From Desulfobacteraceae bacterium (GTDB lineage Bacteria > Desulfobacterota > Desulfobacteria > Desulfobacterales > UBA11574): 13,430 nucleotides of DNA. The notes beneath the pieces were generated by a model. It did no database searches and was not told the DNA's origin. It was given only the letters and a program-made list of their open reading frames with translations. Positions 1 through 8,300 of the stretch are shown piece by piece. Where the stretch lies: assembly GCA_002868985.1 (NCBI GenBank), contig PKTV01000475.1:1-13430 (forward strand), read 5' to 3'. The position numbers were made by a program, and so were the translations under genes. Within the stretch, counting starts at the first letter, position 1. Each line of letters starts with the position of its first letter.

Positions 1-86
1 ATCAATTTAAATTATAATTGATCGCGCTGAAAGCGCATTCCTCAACTTTAGCTCACTTTAGATCACTTCAAACTTTAGTCACTTAG
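1..86. repeat. Intergenic start of window with short inverted and iterated repeats
   Basis: No gene is visible here. A perfect 7-base inverted repeat (ATCAATT at 1-7, AATTGAT at 16-22) is followed by a small GC hairpin (GCGCT at 24-28, AGCGC at 32-36). Positions 45-85 then contain three loosely iterated CTTTAG units separated by TCACTT-like spacers. The middle of this block recurs almost exactly at 3548-3567. I read this as degenerate intergenic repeat material downstream of the leftward kinase gene. Confidence 0.4.
55..74. repeat. Dispersed 20-base repeat, copy 1
   Basis: ACTTTAGATCACTTCAAACT matches copy 2 at 3548-3567 at 19 of 20 positions, in the same orientation. Both copies lie just beyond the 3' end of a leftward gene (the kinase at 171 and the isomerase at 3602). 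This suggests a genome-wide intergenic repeat family rather than chance, but only two copies are visible here. Confidence 0.55.
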
Positions 87-109
87 AAAATGCTTTCGGA
101 AGCATTTTT
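87..109 (-). terminator. Hairpin terminator of the leftward gene run, probably bidirectional
   Basis: AAAATGCTT (87-95) and AAGCATTTT (100-108) form a perfect 9-bp stem around a TCGG loop. Read leftward, the stem ends in a run of four T (complement of 87-90) and lies about 60 bases past the stop of the kinase gene. Read rightward, it ends in TTTTTATT, so it could stop transcription from both sides. It is the only stem with an adjacent T-run on the leftward run. Confidence 0.7.
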
Positions 110-170
110 ATTGGTAAAAGTTATGTCGAGCATCTAATTTGGTTATTAGCAACTGTCTCGTCGATAAAAA

Positions 171-1208
171 CTACAAAAGCCCTTCGGTATCGATCTTCGC
201 ACTCAGCAAGCGGGCATCCTTTCTTGTGGAAAGAATACCTTCCCACGTGCCTTTGAGCTTGTCAATATCCTCTGCGCGACCCAGTGCCCATATACAGCCC
301 CCGCCGCCAGCCCCTGTGAATCTTGCACCGCAACTCTTTTTCACGGCGGATTCAACAAGTGCCTTGCCGATCTCATCAAGTACTTCAGGCGTCATCTTCC
401 TTCTGATAGCGGTCTCTTTGTTCATCTGTTTACACGCAGTATTGATATCTCTTTTAATGAGCGCATCGGCAAATTTATGTGTACATACTATAATTTCAGC
501 CCAAAGTCCATGGTGCTTTCCAGAAAGAAATTGCGTCACCCATTTTTTATTCACATCTTTCGATTCGTGAGGTACCCCGCAGTACGCCAGCAACAAGTGT
601 TGTTCGAATTTGGGCAAGTATCGCTTTGGGATAATGGTTTTTTTCTTAAAAAGAGGAATTTGGCAATCTCCCGGCCAATACCACACATTTGCACCGCCGT
701 AAACGGCCGCCAATTGATCCTGGAAACCGCACGGCACACCGGCCACACTTGCTTCGATGATCTGTGATAGAACAGCGATGTTTTTTTTGGAAATAGGGGT
801 CTCCCCTTTTATTTCTTTAACCTTTGAAAAAGCCCCGACAAGAGCAACTGCGGCTACAGAAGACCCGCCCAAAGCGCTCCGGGGAGGAGATGATGAGTCG
901 ATATCAATATGAATCCCTTCAGCTCTGAAATACGCTGCGATGGCAAAGATGAGCCCGAGCGGATGATCAAAAGGCGCTTTATCCAGAATATATTCAGCGC
1001 TTTTAAATCCTTTTGAAGTGATTTTTATTATTTTTTTATCATATGGAAGAAGTCGAACTTTTGTTCTTAAATTTATCGCAATATTAACGGTACATGGAAA
1101 AAGATGCCTTAGCGGGTAATAAAAGGTGCTGATATCCAGAGTGCCCCCCATGTCGATCCTGCATGGTGCCGAAGCTTCAATTTGATGGGATTCAACGATT
1201 TTACGCAT
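171..1208 (-). CDS. GHMP-family small-molecule kinase, substrate unresolved
   Basis: 345-residue cytoplasmic kinase with the three GHMP motifs in order. The N-terminal substrate motif is at about 14-22 (APCRIDMGG). The glycine/serine-rich ATP-binding loop is at 107-123 (SPPRSALGGSSVAAVAL). The C-terminal glycine-rich motif is at about 294-308 (GARFTGAGGGGC). D164 in GFQDQ, followed by a GG at 171-172, is in the usual place of the catalytic Asp. The family phosphorylates sugars, mevalonate-type alcohols or homoserine. The overall form is closest to the galactokinase/heptose-7-phosphate kinase side, but motif 1 lacks the GEHTDY signature of true galactokinase, so I give no substrate or symbol. 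The ATG lies 14 bases after the recO stop, with only a weak GGAT-type ribosome site, implying co-transcription or translational coupling. The hairpin at 87-109 follows it. Confidence 0.85.
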   Translation of the reverse strand: MRKIVESHQIEASAPCRIDMGGTLDISTFYYPLRHLFPCTVNIAINLRTKVRLLPYDKKIIKITSKGFKSAEYILDKAPFDHPLGLIFAIAAYFRAEGIHIDIDSSSPPRSALGGSSVAAVALVGAFSKVKEIKGETPISKKNIAVLSQIIEASVAGVPCGFQDQLAAVYGGANVWYWPGDCQIPLFKKKTIIPKRYLPKFEQHLLLAYCGVPHESKDVNKKWVTQFLSGKHHGLWAEIIVCTHKFADALIKRDINTACKQMNKETAIRRKMTPEVLDEIGKALVESAVKKSCGARFTGAGGGGCIWALGRAEDIDKLKGTWEGILSTRKDARLLSAKIDTEGLL

Positions 1209-1222
1209 CTTTTATCCGGTAT

Positions 1223-1990
1223 CTACCATTTTCTAATTTGCTTTAAAAATTTCAAACTCCGGGGTTCTTTTCCCACATGATAGGGGACGAAGGTCTCCAA
1301 GAACTCCAGACATTCTCTTAAAGCATCAGAAGTAAACCTGACCCTCACCGCTTTGACCAAATCTCCCTTTTCTATCCACAAAAGCTGTTTAATAATTCCC
1401 TTTGAAAGAAACGTTTTTTGCAAGGTTTTGGAAGTACATCCGTTACATATGATTCCTCCCTTTGCAAAATCAAATTTAACTCTGGTTTCCTTTATATTCT
1501 CAACTTCAATTCGGCATACGCTGCATTGTCTTAAATTTGGTGAAAGACCGGATAGGGTCATAAACTTCACCTGAAACAAAATAGAAAGTGCTGCTTCTGA
1601 CACCCGACATGAATCGAGTTCTCTCAAAACATACTGAAAGAGCTGGTAAAGCTGAACTTGTTTTTGACCACTTTCCATCCATTCGTTGATGAGTTCTGCC
1701 CAGTAGCTGGCATAGGCCGTCTTTAATGCGCTGGATCTGATGTAGGAAAACGGATATTTTAATGAGGCTTCCTGCAAAACAGGAAGCCCTTTTCTTCGAC
1801 CGACATTGCATACCACATCTAATATGGAAAAGAGTTCAAGTATTCCTGCAAATCGTTTTTTGCTTTTTTTTGCAGATTTTGCAATGACGGATATTTTTCC
1901 CTTTCTCAGCGAAAAAAGCGTAATGACAAAATCATATTCTCCATAATCGATACGGCGTAACACGATTGCAGACGTTGAAAAGCTTGACAT
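1223..1990 (-). CDS. recO: DNA repair protein RecO
   Basis: 255-residue recombination mediator, near the usual RecO length of about 240-250. RecO works with RecR (and RecF) to displace SSB and load RecA on gapped DNA. The N-terminus reads MSSFSTSAIVLRRIDYGEYD, the typical opening of the OB-fold domain, and a basic KSAKKSKKRFAG stretch follows at about 38-49. The C-terminal half is helical with a zinc-knuckle-like set of cysteines C156, C159, C182 and C185. The reading frame is open up to 2041, but the first 17 residues would overlap mgtE and lack a ribosome site. The internal ATG at 1990 matches the conserved family start, so I chose it. It begins four bases after the mgtE stop, indicating translational coupling. 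Confidence 0.93.
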   Translation of the reverse strand: MSSFSTSAIVLRRIDYGEYDFVITLFSLRKGKISVIAKSAKKSKKRFAGILELFSILDVVCNVGRRKGLPVLQEASLKYPFSYIRSSALKTAYASYWAELINEWMESGQKQVQLYQLFQYVLRELDSCRVSEAALSILFQVKFMTLSGLSPNLRQCSVCRIEVENIKETRVKFDFAKGGIICNGCTSKTLQKTFLSKGIIKQLLWIEKGDLVKAVRVRFTSDALRECLEFLETFVPYHVGKEPRSLKFLKQIRKW

Positions 1991-1994
1991 CTTT

Positions 1995-3350
1995 TCATAT
2001 ACCCAGGAGGGTTGTGGCGATCTGGAAATAAAAATAAACACTGACGATATCGATTGCAGTGGTCACAAACGGACCGGTAGCTACAGCGGGATCGATATTT
2101 ATTCTTGCAAATCCCATGGGTACCATGGAACCTACCAGCGCAGCAATGGCCATAGAAGATACTACGGCAAGACCCACGGACAAGGCGACCATCGCCATAC
2201 TATATCGAAGTTGTGCCACCGCGCCGATCGCAATGCCGTAAACTGCGCCCAGGATAAACCCGACGGCGAGTTCCTTAAAAACCACCGCCCAGGTATCTCT
2301 GATGTTAAGGCGTCCTGTGGCAAGACCCCGCACAACAATAGTGGACGTCTGGGTGCCGATATTTCCGCCCATACCCATAATGACGGGAATAAAGGCTGCA
2401 AGATAGGCAAGCTTCTTTAAGCTCCCCTCAAAATGACCGATAATAAAAAATGCAACGATACCGCCGATAAAACTTGCAGACAGCCACGGCAAGCGGATCC
2501 TTGTACTTCTGAGAACAGACTGAGTTTCGATAAACTCTTCACCGCCGACACCAGCCATTTTCAGAATATCTTCTGTCGCTTCTTCTCTGATGATATCGAT
2601 AACATCATCCACGGTAACAATACCGACCAAATTATTTGTGTCATCCACCACCGGTACGGCAAGGATATCATAACGGGCAACGATTTTTGCCACCTCTTCC
2701 TGGTCCATATCCGTTTTTACCGCAAAAACATCCGTAGTCATGAAATTCTTAAGGGGTGTATTGGACGGAACCACCACTAGCTGTCTCAAAGAACTGACGC
2801 CGATCAATTTGCCGTTCGCATCAACCACATAAAGATAAAACGGCATTTCTACATCCAGATGCTCTTTTTGAAGCGACTGAATGGCCTCTCCGGCGGTGGT
2901 ATCCTCTTGCAGCGCAATAAATTCGGGGACCATGATACCACCCGCTGTATCATCCTCATAGTGAAGGAGTCCTTCAACTTCTTCTGATCCCTCCTTTATC
3001 ATTTTTTCAAGGATAGCATCGGACTTCTCTACAGGCAGACGTCCCAAGAGGTCGGCGACATCATCTCTTGGCATGAGATCGAGGATCTCGACGATGTCGT
3101 CCAAATTCATTCCATCCACAAAACCCAAGAATGTGTCCTCGTCGAGATTACTAAAAACCTCACCCTTTATAACGACATCATCGATGAGGTCAAAAAGTCT
3201 GCGTTGATTATGAATTGACAAAGAATCGAACACCAGGGCCAAGTCCGCAGCGTGAGTTTTTTTCACAATCTTAAGGAGGTGGCTTTTGGCGTCTCTTCTT
3301 AGCAGTCTTCTAATGCTTTCAAGAAGTATTTTGTTGGATTCATTATCCAT
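1995..3350 (-). CDS. mgtE: Magnesium transporter MgtE
   Basis: 451-residue inner-membrane Mg2+ channel of usual MgtE length. The acidic N-domain covers about 1-135. The linker YEDDTAGGIM (131-140) opens a CBS pair at about 138-262 (CBS1 near 142-195, CBS2 near 202-255, rich in Asp/Glu), which senses cytosolic Mg2+. Five membrane segments follow from about 288 to the end. The conserved pore sequence PVIMGMGGNIGTQ is at 322-334. The last helix carries DPAVATGPFVTTAID, in which D434 matches the selectivity Asp of characterised MgtE. A small palindrome (TTCAC-A-GTGAA, 3353-3363) sits over the poor ribosome site. No M-box leader is recognisable in the 250-base upstream gap. recO follows within four bases, though no functional link between them is known to me. 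Confidence 0.95.
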   Translation of the reverse strand: MDNESNKILLESIRRLLRRDAKSHLLKIVKKTHAADLALVFDSLSIHNQRRLFDLIDDVVIKGEVFSNLDEDTFLGFVDGMNLDDIVEILDLMPRDDVADLLGRLPVEKSDAILEKMIKEGSEEVEGLLHYEDDTAGGIMVPEFIALQEDTTAGEAIQSLQKEHLDVEMPFYLYVVDANGKLIGVSSLRQLVVVPSNTPLKNFMTTDVFAVKTDMDQEEVAKIVARYDILAVPVVDDTNNLVGIVTVDDVIDIIREEATEDILKMAGVGGEEFIETQSVLRSTRIRLPWLSASFIGGIVAFFIIGHFEGSLKKLAYLAAFIPVIMGMGGNIGTQTSTIVVRGLATGRLNIRDTWAVVFKELAVGFILGAVYGIAIGAVAQLRYSMAMVALSVGLAVVSSMAIAALVGSMVPMGFARINIDPAVATGPFVTTAIDIVSVYFYFQIATTLLGI

Positions 3351-3368
3351 ATTTCACAGTGAAGAATC

Positions 3369-3418
3369 CCCCGCTATGCGGGGCAGGCTTGGCCTATCTT
3401 AGATCCCGCATTGCGGGG
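3369..3418. repeat. Two tandem REP-like palindromes between surA-type gene and mgtE
   Basis: CCCCGC-TAT-GCGGGG at 3369-3383 and CCCGC-ATT-GCGGG at 3405-3417 are near-copies of one short GC-rich palindrome set 33 bases apart, each followed by AGG within a few bases. They lie at the 5' side of mgtE. Neither is followed by a T-run, so they look like REP-type palindromes or RNA-stability hairpins rather than terminators. Confidence 0.6.
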
Positions 3419-3493
3419 AAGGACCGGGTTTTGGTTTGCCCCTGAAAGGGCCTGTTTTGCTCAAAGCCGTACAAGTTAAAAGTGTCTTTTTCT

Positions 3494-3534
3494 GGTTCGC
3501 CGGTTCGCCGGTTTTAAACTACGGGCAAACCGGC
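3494..3534. repeat. Tandem GGTTCGCC octamer with overlapping 8-bp stem
   Basis: GGTTCGCC occurs twice head to tail (3494-3501, 3502-3509). Its second copy runs into GCCGGTTT (3507-3514), which pairs perfectly with AAACCGGC (3527-3534) across a 12-base loop. A T6 run at 3541-3546 follows in the rightward direction only. No rightward gene precedes it, so I do not call it a terminator. Confidence 0.45.
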
Positions 3535-3547
3535 ACAACATTTTTTA

Positions 3548-3567
3548 ACTTTAGTTCACTTCAAACT
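3548..3567. repeat. Dispersed 20-base repeat, copy 2
   Basis: ACTTTAGTTCACTTCAAACT differs from copy 1 (55-74) by one base and again lies just downstream of a leftward gene, 35 bases past its stop. Confidence 0.55.
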
Positions 3568-3570
3568 CTT

Positions 3571-3605
3571 GTAGCGATTCTTCAGGCAAAGCCGAAGAAC
3601 GCTAC
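3571..3605 (-). other. Long hairpin spanning the stop codon of the SurA-type gene
   Basis: Paired segments are GTAGCG (3571-3576) with CGCTAC (3600-3605), TTCTTC (3578-3583) with GAAGAA (94-99 of the same block), and GGC (3585-3587) with GCC (3591-3593). This gives 15 pairs, two single-A bulges and an AAA loop. The leftward stop codon TAG (complement of 3602-3604) is inside the stem. No T-run follows on the leftward strand, so it is more likely a 3'-end protecting hairpin or a REP-type element than a simple terminator. Confidence 0.6.
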
Positions 3606-4615
3606 TGGATGATTTTGATAACGGACTGCTTTCGCAAATCTCCAATCCATGCCCGATATTTTTTATCGATGCTTTCATTAAGGAGTTTACTTTCAATTTC
3701 CGGTGCAACCTCCTCAAGCGACTTTCCTTGAGCGCTTAATATCTCTTCTAGAAAAAAAATCTGATACCCCTGATCTGTATCGAGCATGGGTGTATACTCA
3801 CCAGGCTTTATTTTTTCGATGGCCTTTTGAAGTTGCGGTGATAGGGAATCGAATTCGAACTCACCCAGATTTCCGCCATCGGAAGCCGCTGGTGATTCTG
3901 AATACTTTGCCGCCAAGGCTGCAAAAGATTCTCCGGCTTTTAATTTCTCCAGGATCTCATCCATTCTCGCTTTAATCTCGAGTTTCTTTGTTGTATCCGA
4001 AAACAGAGGAACTTTCATAATGATATTGCGAAGATGATATTTTTGTTTTCCACCATACTCTTGGATATGCTGTTCATAATAGGCATTAATGTCTTCTTTG
4101 GTAATCACGATCTTTGATTTGACTTTAAGATTGACAAGCCTCCTTCTGAGTATCTCACCTTTGATATTTTTGCGATACGCTTCCATGGTCAGCCCGTCTT
4201 TGGCCAATGCCGCCCTTAGCTGTTCATCTGTTAGATAATTCGTCTCTTTAATCCGCTCAATGGTTTGATCGATCTGCTCTTCGCTGATTTCAACCTTTGA
4301 GCGCTTTATCTCCTGATCTTCAATTTTCTGATTGATAAGGCGGTCAAGCATATCTTGTCTGACTTTAAAGAGTAGCTCCTGCTCTTTCTCCGGCGGATAT
4401 CCAAGGGATCGAATTTTTTCCGTGTAAGGTTTAAGTGAGCTTTTGAGCTCCGTAAGTGTAATGATATCATCATTAACCACGGCAACAATACGATCAACAA
4501 TTTCTGCACTCTTGGCGTTTATAATTAATGGATAACCAAACACACAAAAAAACAATGCATATATTATACAATATATTGAATTTATTCGGATATTTTTAAA
4601 GGACATGCTTTTCAT
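3602..4615 (-). CDS. surA: SurA-type periplasmic peptidyl-prolyl isomerase (parvulin)
   Basis: 337-residue exported chaperone/isomerase assisting folding of outer-membrane proteins. A basic start and hydrophobic stretch (about 13-33), ending near NAKSAEI, form a signal peptide. The SurA N-terminal chaperone domain spans about 38-185, opening with the typical VDRIVAVVNDDIITLTEL. One parvulin domain follows at about 192-292 (FAALAAKYSESPAASDGGNLGEFE at 231-254 is the signature). A C-terminal helix ends in YRAWIGDLRKQSVIKI. Enterobacterial SurA is about 430 residues with two parvulin domains; this protein has one, as is common in deltaproteobacteria. It begins 24 bases after the related lipoprotein gene. 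The ribosome site is weak for both the ATG at 4615 and the alternative at 4606. Confidence 0.88.
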   Translation of the reverse strand: MKSMSFKNIRINSIYCIIYALFFCVFGYPLIINAKSAEIVDRIVAVVNDDIITLTELKSSLKPYTEKIRSLGYPPEKEQELLFKVRQDMLDRLINQKIEDQEIKRSKVEISEEQIDQTIERIKETNYLTDEQLRAALAKDGLTMEAYRKNIKGEILRRRLVNLKVKSKIVITKEDINAYYEQHIQEYGGKQKYHLRNIIMKVPLFSDTTKKLEIKARMDEILEKLKAGESFAALAAKYSESPAASDGGNLGEFEFDSLSPQLQKAIEKIKPGEYTPMLDTDQGYQIFFLEEILSAQGKSLEEVAPEIESKLLNESIDKKYRAWIGDLRKQSVIKIIQ

Positions 4616-4639
4616 TTTTTTAAAAAACCATAAATTATT

Positions 4640-5332
4640 TTACAAACCGGTCATTTTTTCCAGTTCTTTTTTGTTTATTTCAACAGCGTACTTCTTTTTA
4701 AGCTTTTTAATCCATGACGTATACGCCTTTTCTATCTTCTCTTTGCGCAATATTTTTATAATGATGTTGTTTGTATCTTTTGACACCTCATTCACATCAG
4801 GTGGTGTGTCGTCAGCTTCGAAGTGTTCCTCATAATATTTCGATATGTCATCATGCGTTATTTCGATCTTATCGCCCAACTCTTGTGCGATCACCTTCTC
4901 CATAAGCAAACGAGTCTTTAATCCTTCTCTCCAAGACTGGTAAGGAATGGCATACTCAAGCAGTATTTCCTGGAATACATTGTCAGGATAATCCCTTTTT
5001 ATATCTTTCAAGGCTTTTTCGACCTGAGAATCAGTCATCGTAATGCCGAGTTCTTCAGCCCTTTCCAGGAGAGTCATCTCTTCGATCATTTGTTGAATAA
5101 GCCGAAGTCGAACTTCTTGTGCCACATCAGGTCGCTGTATTCTATTTTGCGGATAAGCATTCTTGGCGATTTCAAAAGCCTTGTTGAAATCAGAGACGGT
5201 TATTGTCCTGTCCCCGACTTTGACAAAATATTCATCTCTTTGTTTGTGTTCGGAATCAGAGCACCCAGCCAAAGTATAACCGACCCACAAAAAACAAATT
5301 AAAAAAATTAATTTAATAGAATATCTTATCAT
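4640..5332 (-). CDS. SurA-like chaperone lipoprotein lacking the parvulin domain
   Basis: 230-residue predicted lipoprotein. A hydrophobic signal (about 6-22) leads to the lipobox LAGC, with C24 as the lipidated residue; S25 at position +2 favours outer-membrane sorting. The mature part matches the SurA N-domain plan: KVGDRTITVSDF near 38, paired helices (70-150), then IEITHDDISKYYEEHF (157-171), which aligns with IVITKEDINAYYEQHI of the neighbouring isomerase. Where that protein has its parvulin domain, this one has only a short acidic linker before the closing helix AYTSWIKKLKKKYAVEI, which resembles the partner's YRAWIGDLRKQSVIKI. It is therefore probably a non-catalytic chaperone paralogue. 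It lies 57 bases after mfd and 24 before the isomerase. No strong ribosome site is visible. Confidence 0.82.
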   Translation of the reverse strand: MIRYSIKLIFLICFLWVGYTLAGCSDSEHKQRDEYFVKVGDRTITVSDFNKAFEIAKNAYPQNRIQRPDVAQEVRLRLIQQMIEEMTLLERAEELGITMTDSQVEKALKDIKRDYPDNVFQEILLEYAIPYQSWREGLKTRLLMEKVIAQELGDKIEITHDDISKYYEEHFEADDTPPDVNEVSKDTNNIIIKILRKEKIEKAYTSWIKKLKKKYAVEINKKELEKMTGL

Positions 5333-5389
5333 CAGAAACTGGAATATTTGACACGCAAATCCAAATTAGTTCCTAAATCGTTTAAATTT

Positions 5390-8300
5390 TTAGCTATTAA
5401 CACGTTGCATAATTTCTTTCAAGATGTTTTTAGCCTGAGACATCAGAAAGGATGTATTCCCTTTTTTCAGTTTGACCTTCAAAATATGATCCGGTGTGAT
5501 TCCAAACCGATCTCGTTCTGAAAGAACCATGTCTATAATGCCGGAAGGATTTTTCTGGTGCGCTTGTGAAAAAGAGAGTAAAAGCTGACGTCCTTTAAAA
5601 TCTACCCGGTTGACACCCGCCTTTATGGCCAATACCCTGAGCATGATTTTTAAAAGAAGATTTTCCGTTTCAGTGTTCAAATCACCAAATCTATCCATCA
5701 ACTCCGCCTTATAATCAGCAATTTCATTAAGTTCTGTCATTTTAGCAAGTCGACGATATGCACTAAGACGCTGATCAATATCGGCGATATAGAATTCGGG
5801 TATCGAAGCCGGCATATTAATGTTGATCTCCGGTTCAAGACGTTCCTGAACCTTTTCCCCTTTCAGCTCTGCCATGGAGTTTTCCATCAGCTTGAGAAAC
5901 ATGTCATAACCCACCGCGGCGATATGGCCGGATTGGGAAGCACCTAAAATCGTTCCCCCGCCTCTGATTTTTAAATCACTCATGGCAATTTGAAAGCCCG
6001 ATCCGAGATCACTGTGTTCCATTAGGACCTTCAGGCGTTTTTGAGCATCTTTACCCAATGTACTTTCCTTGGGTATAAAAAGATAGGCATAGGCCTGTTC
6101 ATCCAGACGTCCGACACGACCGCGCAATTGATAGATCTGAGCAAGCCCGAATCTGTCTGCTCGATTGATCAGTATGGTGTTGGCGGAAGGAATATCAAGT
6201 CCTGACTCTATGATCGTGGTGCACACCAGCAAATCTATCTCTTGATTCATAAAACGCAGCATGACGCCCTCCAGTTCCTCCTCATTCAGGCGGCCATGGG
6301 CCACATCGAGTCTGACATCGGGTACCAAATCCTGCAGGTGCTTTGCCATTTTCCTTATCGTATGAATATTATTATGAACAAAAAAGATCTGTCCCTTTCT
6401 GCCGAGTTCCTTTTGTATGGCACCGGAAATGACCGCGTCATCAAATTCAGAAATATAGGTAATAATAGACTTGCGATGTTCAGGTGGTGTTGAAATGATG
6501 CTGATATCCCGTACCCCCATCAGCGACATATGAAGTGTTCTGGGTATCGGCGTGGCGGTTAAAGCAAGAACATCCACCGAACGCCTTATCTTTTTCAACT
6601 TTTCTTTATGTTTGACCCCGAAGCGCTGTTCTTCATCGAGAATTAAAAGTCCCAGATCTTTAAACATCACATCTTTCTGAATCAGCCGATGTGTTCCAAT
6701 GACAATATCCATCTTTCCGGTTTTAAGATCTTTTATAATGTTGCGTTGTGTCTTTAAAGAACGAAACCTGCTCAAGCATGCAATATTAATCGGATACCTT
6801 TGGAAACGTTCTGAAAACGTCGTAAAATGCTGCTCTGCAAGCACCGTCGTTGGTACCAGTACGGCAACCTGTTTACCATCATTAACGGCCATCAGCGAAG
6901 CACGCAGAGCAACCTCTGTTTTTCCGTATCCGACATCACCACATACCAGTCGGTCCATTGAAATTTGCGCCTTCATATCATTGTACACATCTTCGATGGC
7001 GCCGAGTTGGTCTTGGGTCTCTTCAAAAGGAAAGCCCATTTCAAAGTTCTTAAAATCAACGTCCAGTTCCCTGAAAGCATGACCGATGCTGATTTTACGT
7101 TCAGCATAGAGTTTTAAGAGTTCTCCGGCAATTTTTTCTGTTGATCTTTTTACCCTTTCTTTAACCCGCTCCCAAGATTTACCGCCCATCTTGTCGAGAA
7201 CCGGTTCGACGCCGTCCACACCCATGTATTTCTGAACCATACCCATACGATCCACAGGCAAATAAAGTTTGTCGTCATCTTTATAAACAATAAGGAGGAA
7301 ATCATTGCTTGATCCATTTAATGTCAATTCAATCAGACCATCATATTGCCCTATCCCGTGATCGACGTGAACCACAAGATCTCCTTTTTTTAAATCTTCA
7401 ACTGCAAAAAGTTGGGTTCGAATTTGCCGCTCCGGTTTTATTTTTGGCCGGCGCTTTAATCCGAACACTTCATCCTCTGTGATGATCGCCAAAGATTCAG
7501 CCGGCCATACAAATCCCGAAGAAATCCGACCCAGGCAGACGAAGGGTTGCCCTTGGCTTTGTTTAATATCATCGAATTTTTCAATATTTTTGAGATGAAT
7601 ACCATATGGAGCCAACAGTGACACCAGCCTCTGGGCCTGTGTCCGGGTATGGCAAACCATAAGTGTATCAAACCCGGACAGCTTTTGATGATTGATCCAG
7701 TTTATCAGTGGAGAAAAAAGGTCTTTTTCCCGGCGACGTCCAAGCTCCAGGCTGATGTCCATATTATTTTTCACTGAATACTGAAATTGCTTTAAGGGCG
7801 GTCTGTCAGATAGGGTGTCCTTTGATACATGGAGCTTTTTCACGGAAAGGGTCTTTTTCTGCTCAAATAATGCTTTAGTCTCCTGCCAGGTTAGATAGAG
7901 ACGCTCAGGTTCAACACAAAGCCGTGATTCTTTTTGCGCAGCATCAAAACTTTTTGATGCCTGAAGCAGCGTATGGTCTGCAATATTTTCCAGGTCAGCA
8001 GGTTCATCCAAAATAAAAAATGTATTTTTTGGAAGATAGTCGAAAAAAGAATCCAGACGAGGATAAATCAGGGGAATCAGACTTTCAATTCCAGGGAAAA
8101 CACCATCTCTTCTGATTCGATGGATCAAATCTCTGACCTTGGTTACTGGGATATCCAGTTTGGATGACTGCTTTCTTATTCGATTGATGACCGGAGTTAG
8201 GTGGGCTGATTTGAGAATTGTTTCCCTGGCTGGCAGTATGACGGCTTCTTGAATGTTTTTGATGGTTCTTTGGGTGACTGCTGAAAAAAATCGAATGGAT

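Noticed and set aside
139..767. Rightward open frames across 139-767.
   Set aside because: They lie antisense to the GHMP kinase, which has all family motifs, and their products show no domain.
1991..2041. 17-residue N-terminal extension of RecO.
   Set aside because: It would overlap mgtE by 47 bases without a ribosome site, and the family start pattern begins at the ATG at 1990.
3353..3605. Mg2+-responsive M-box riboswitch upstream of mgtE.
   Set aside because: The gap holds only short palindromes and repeats; I cannot recognise the conserved M-box core.
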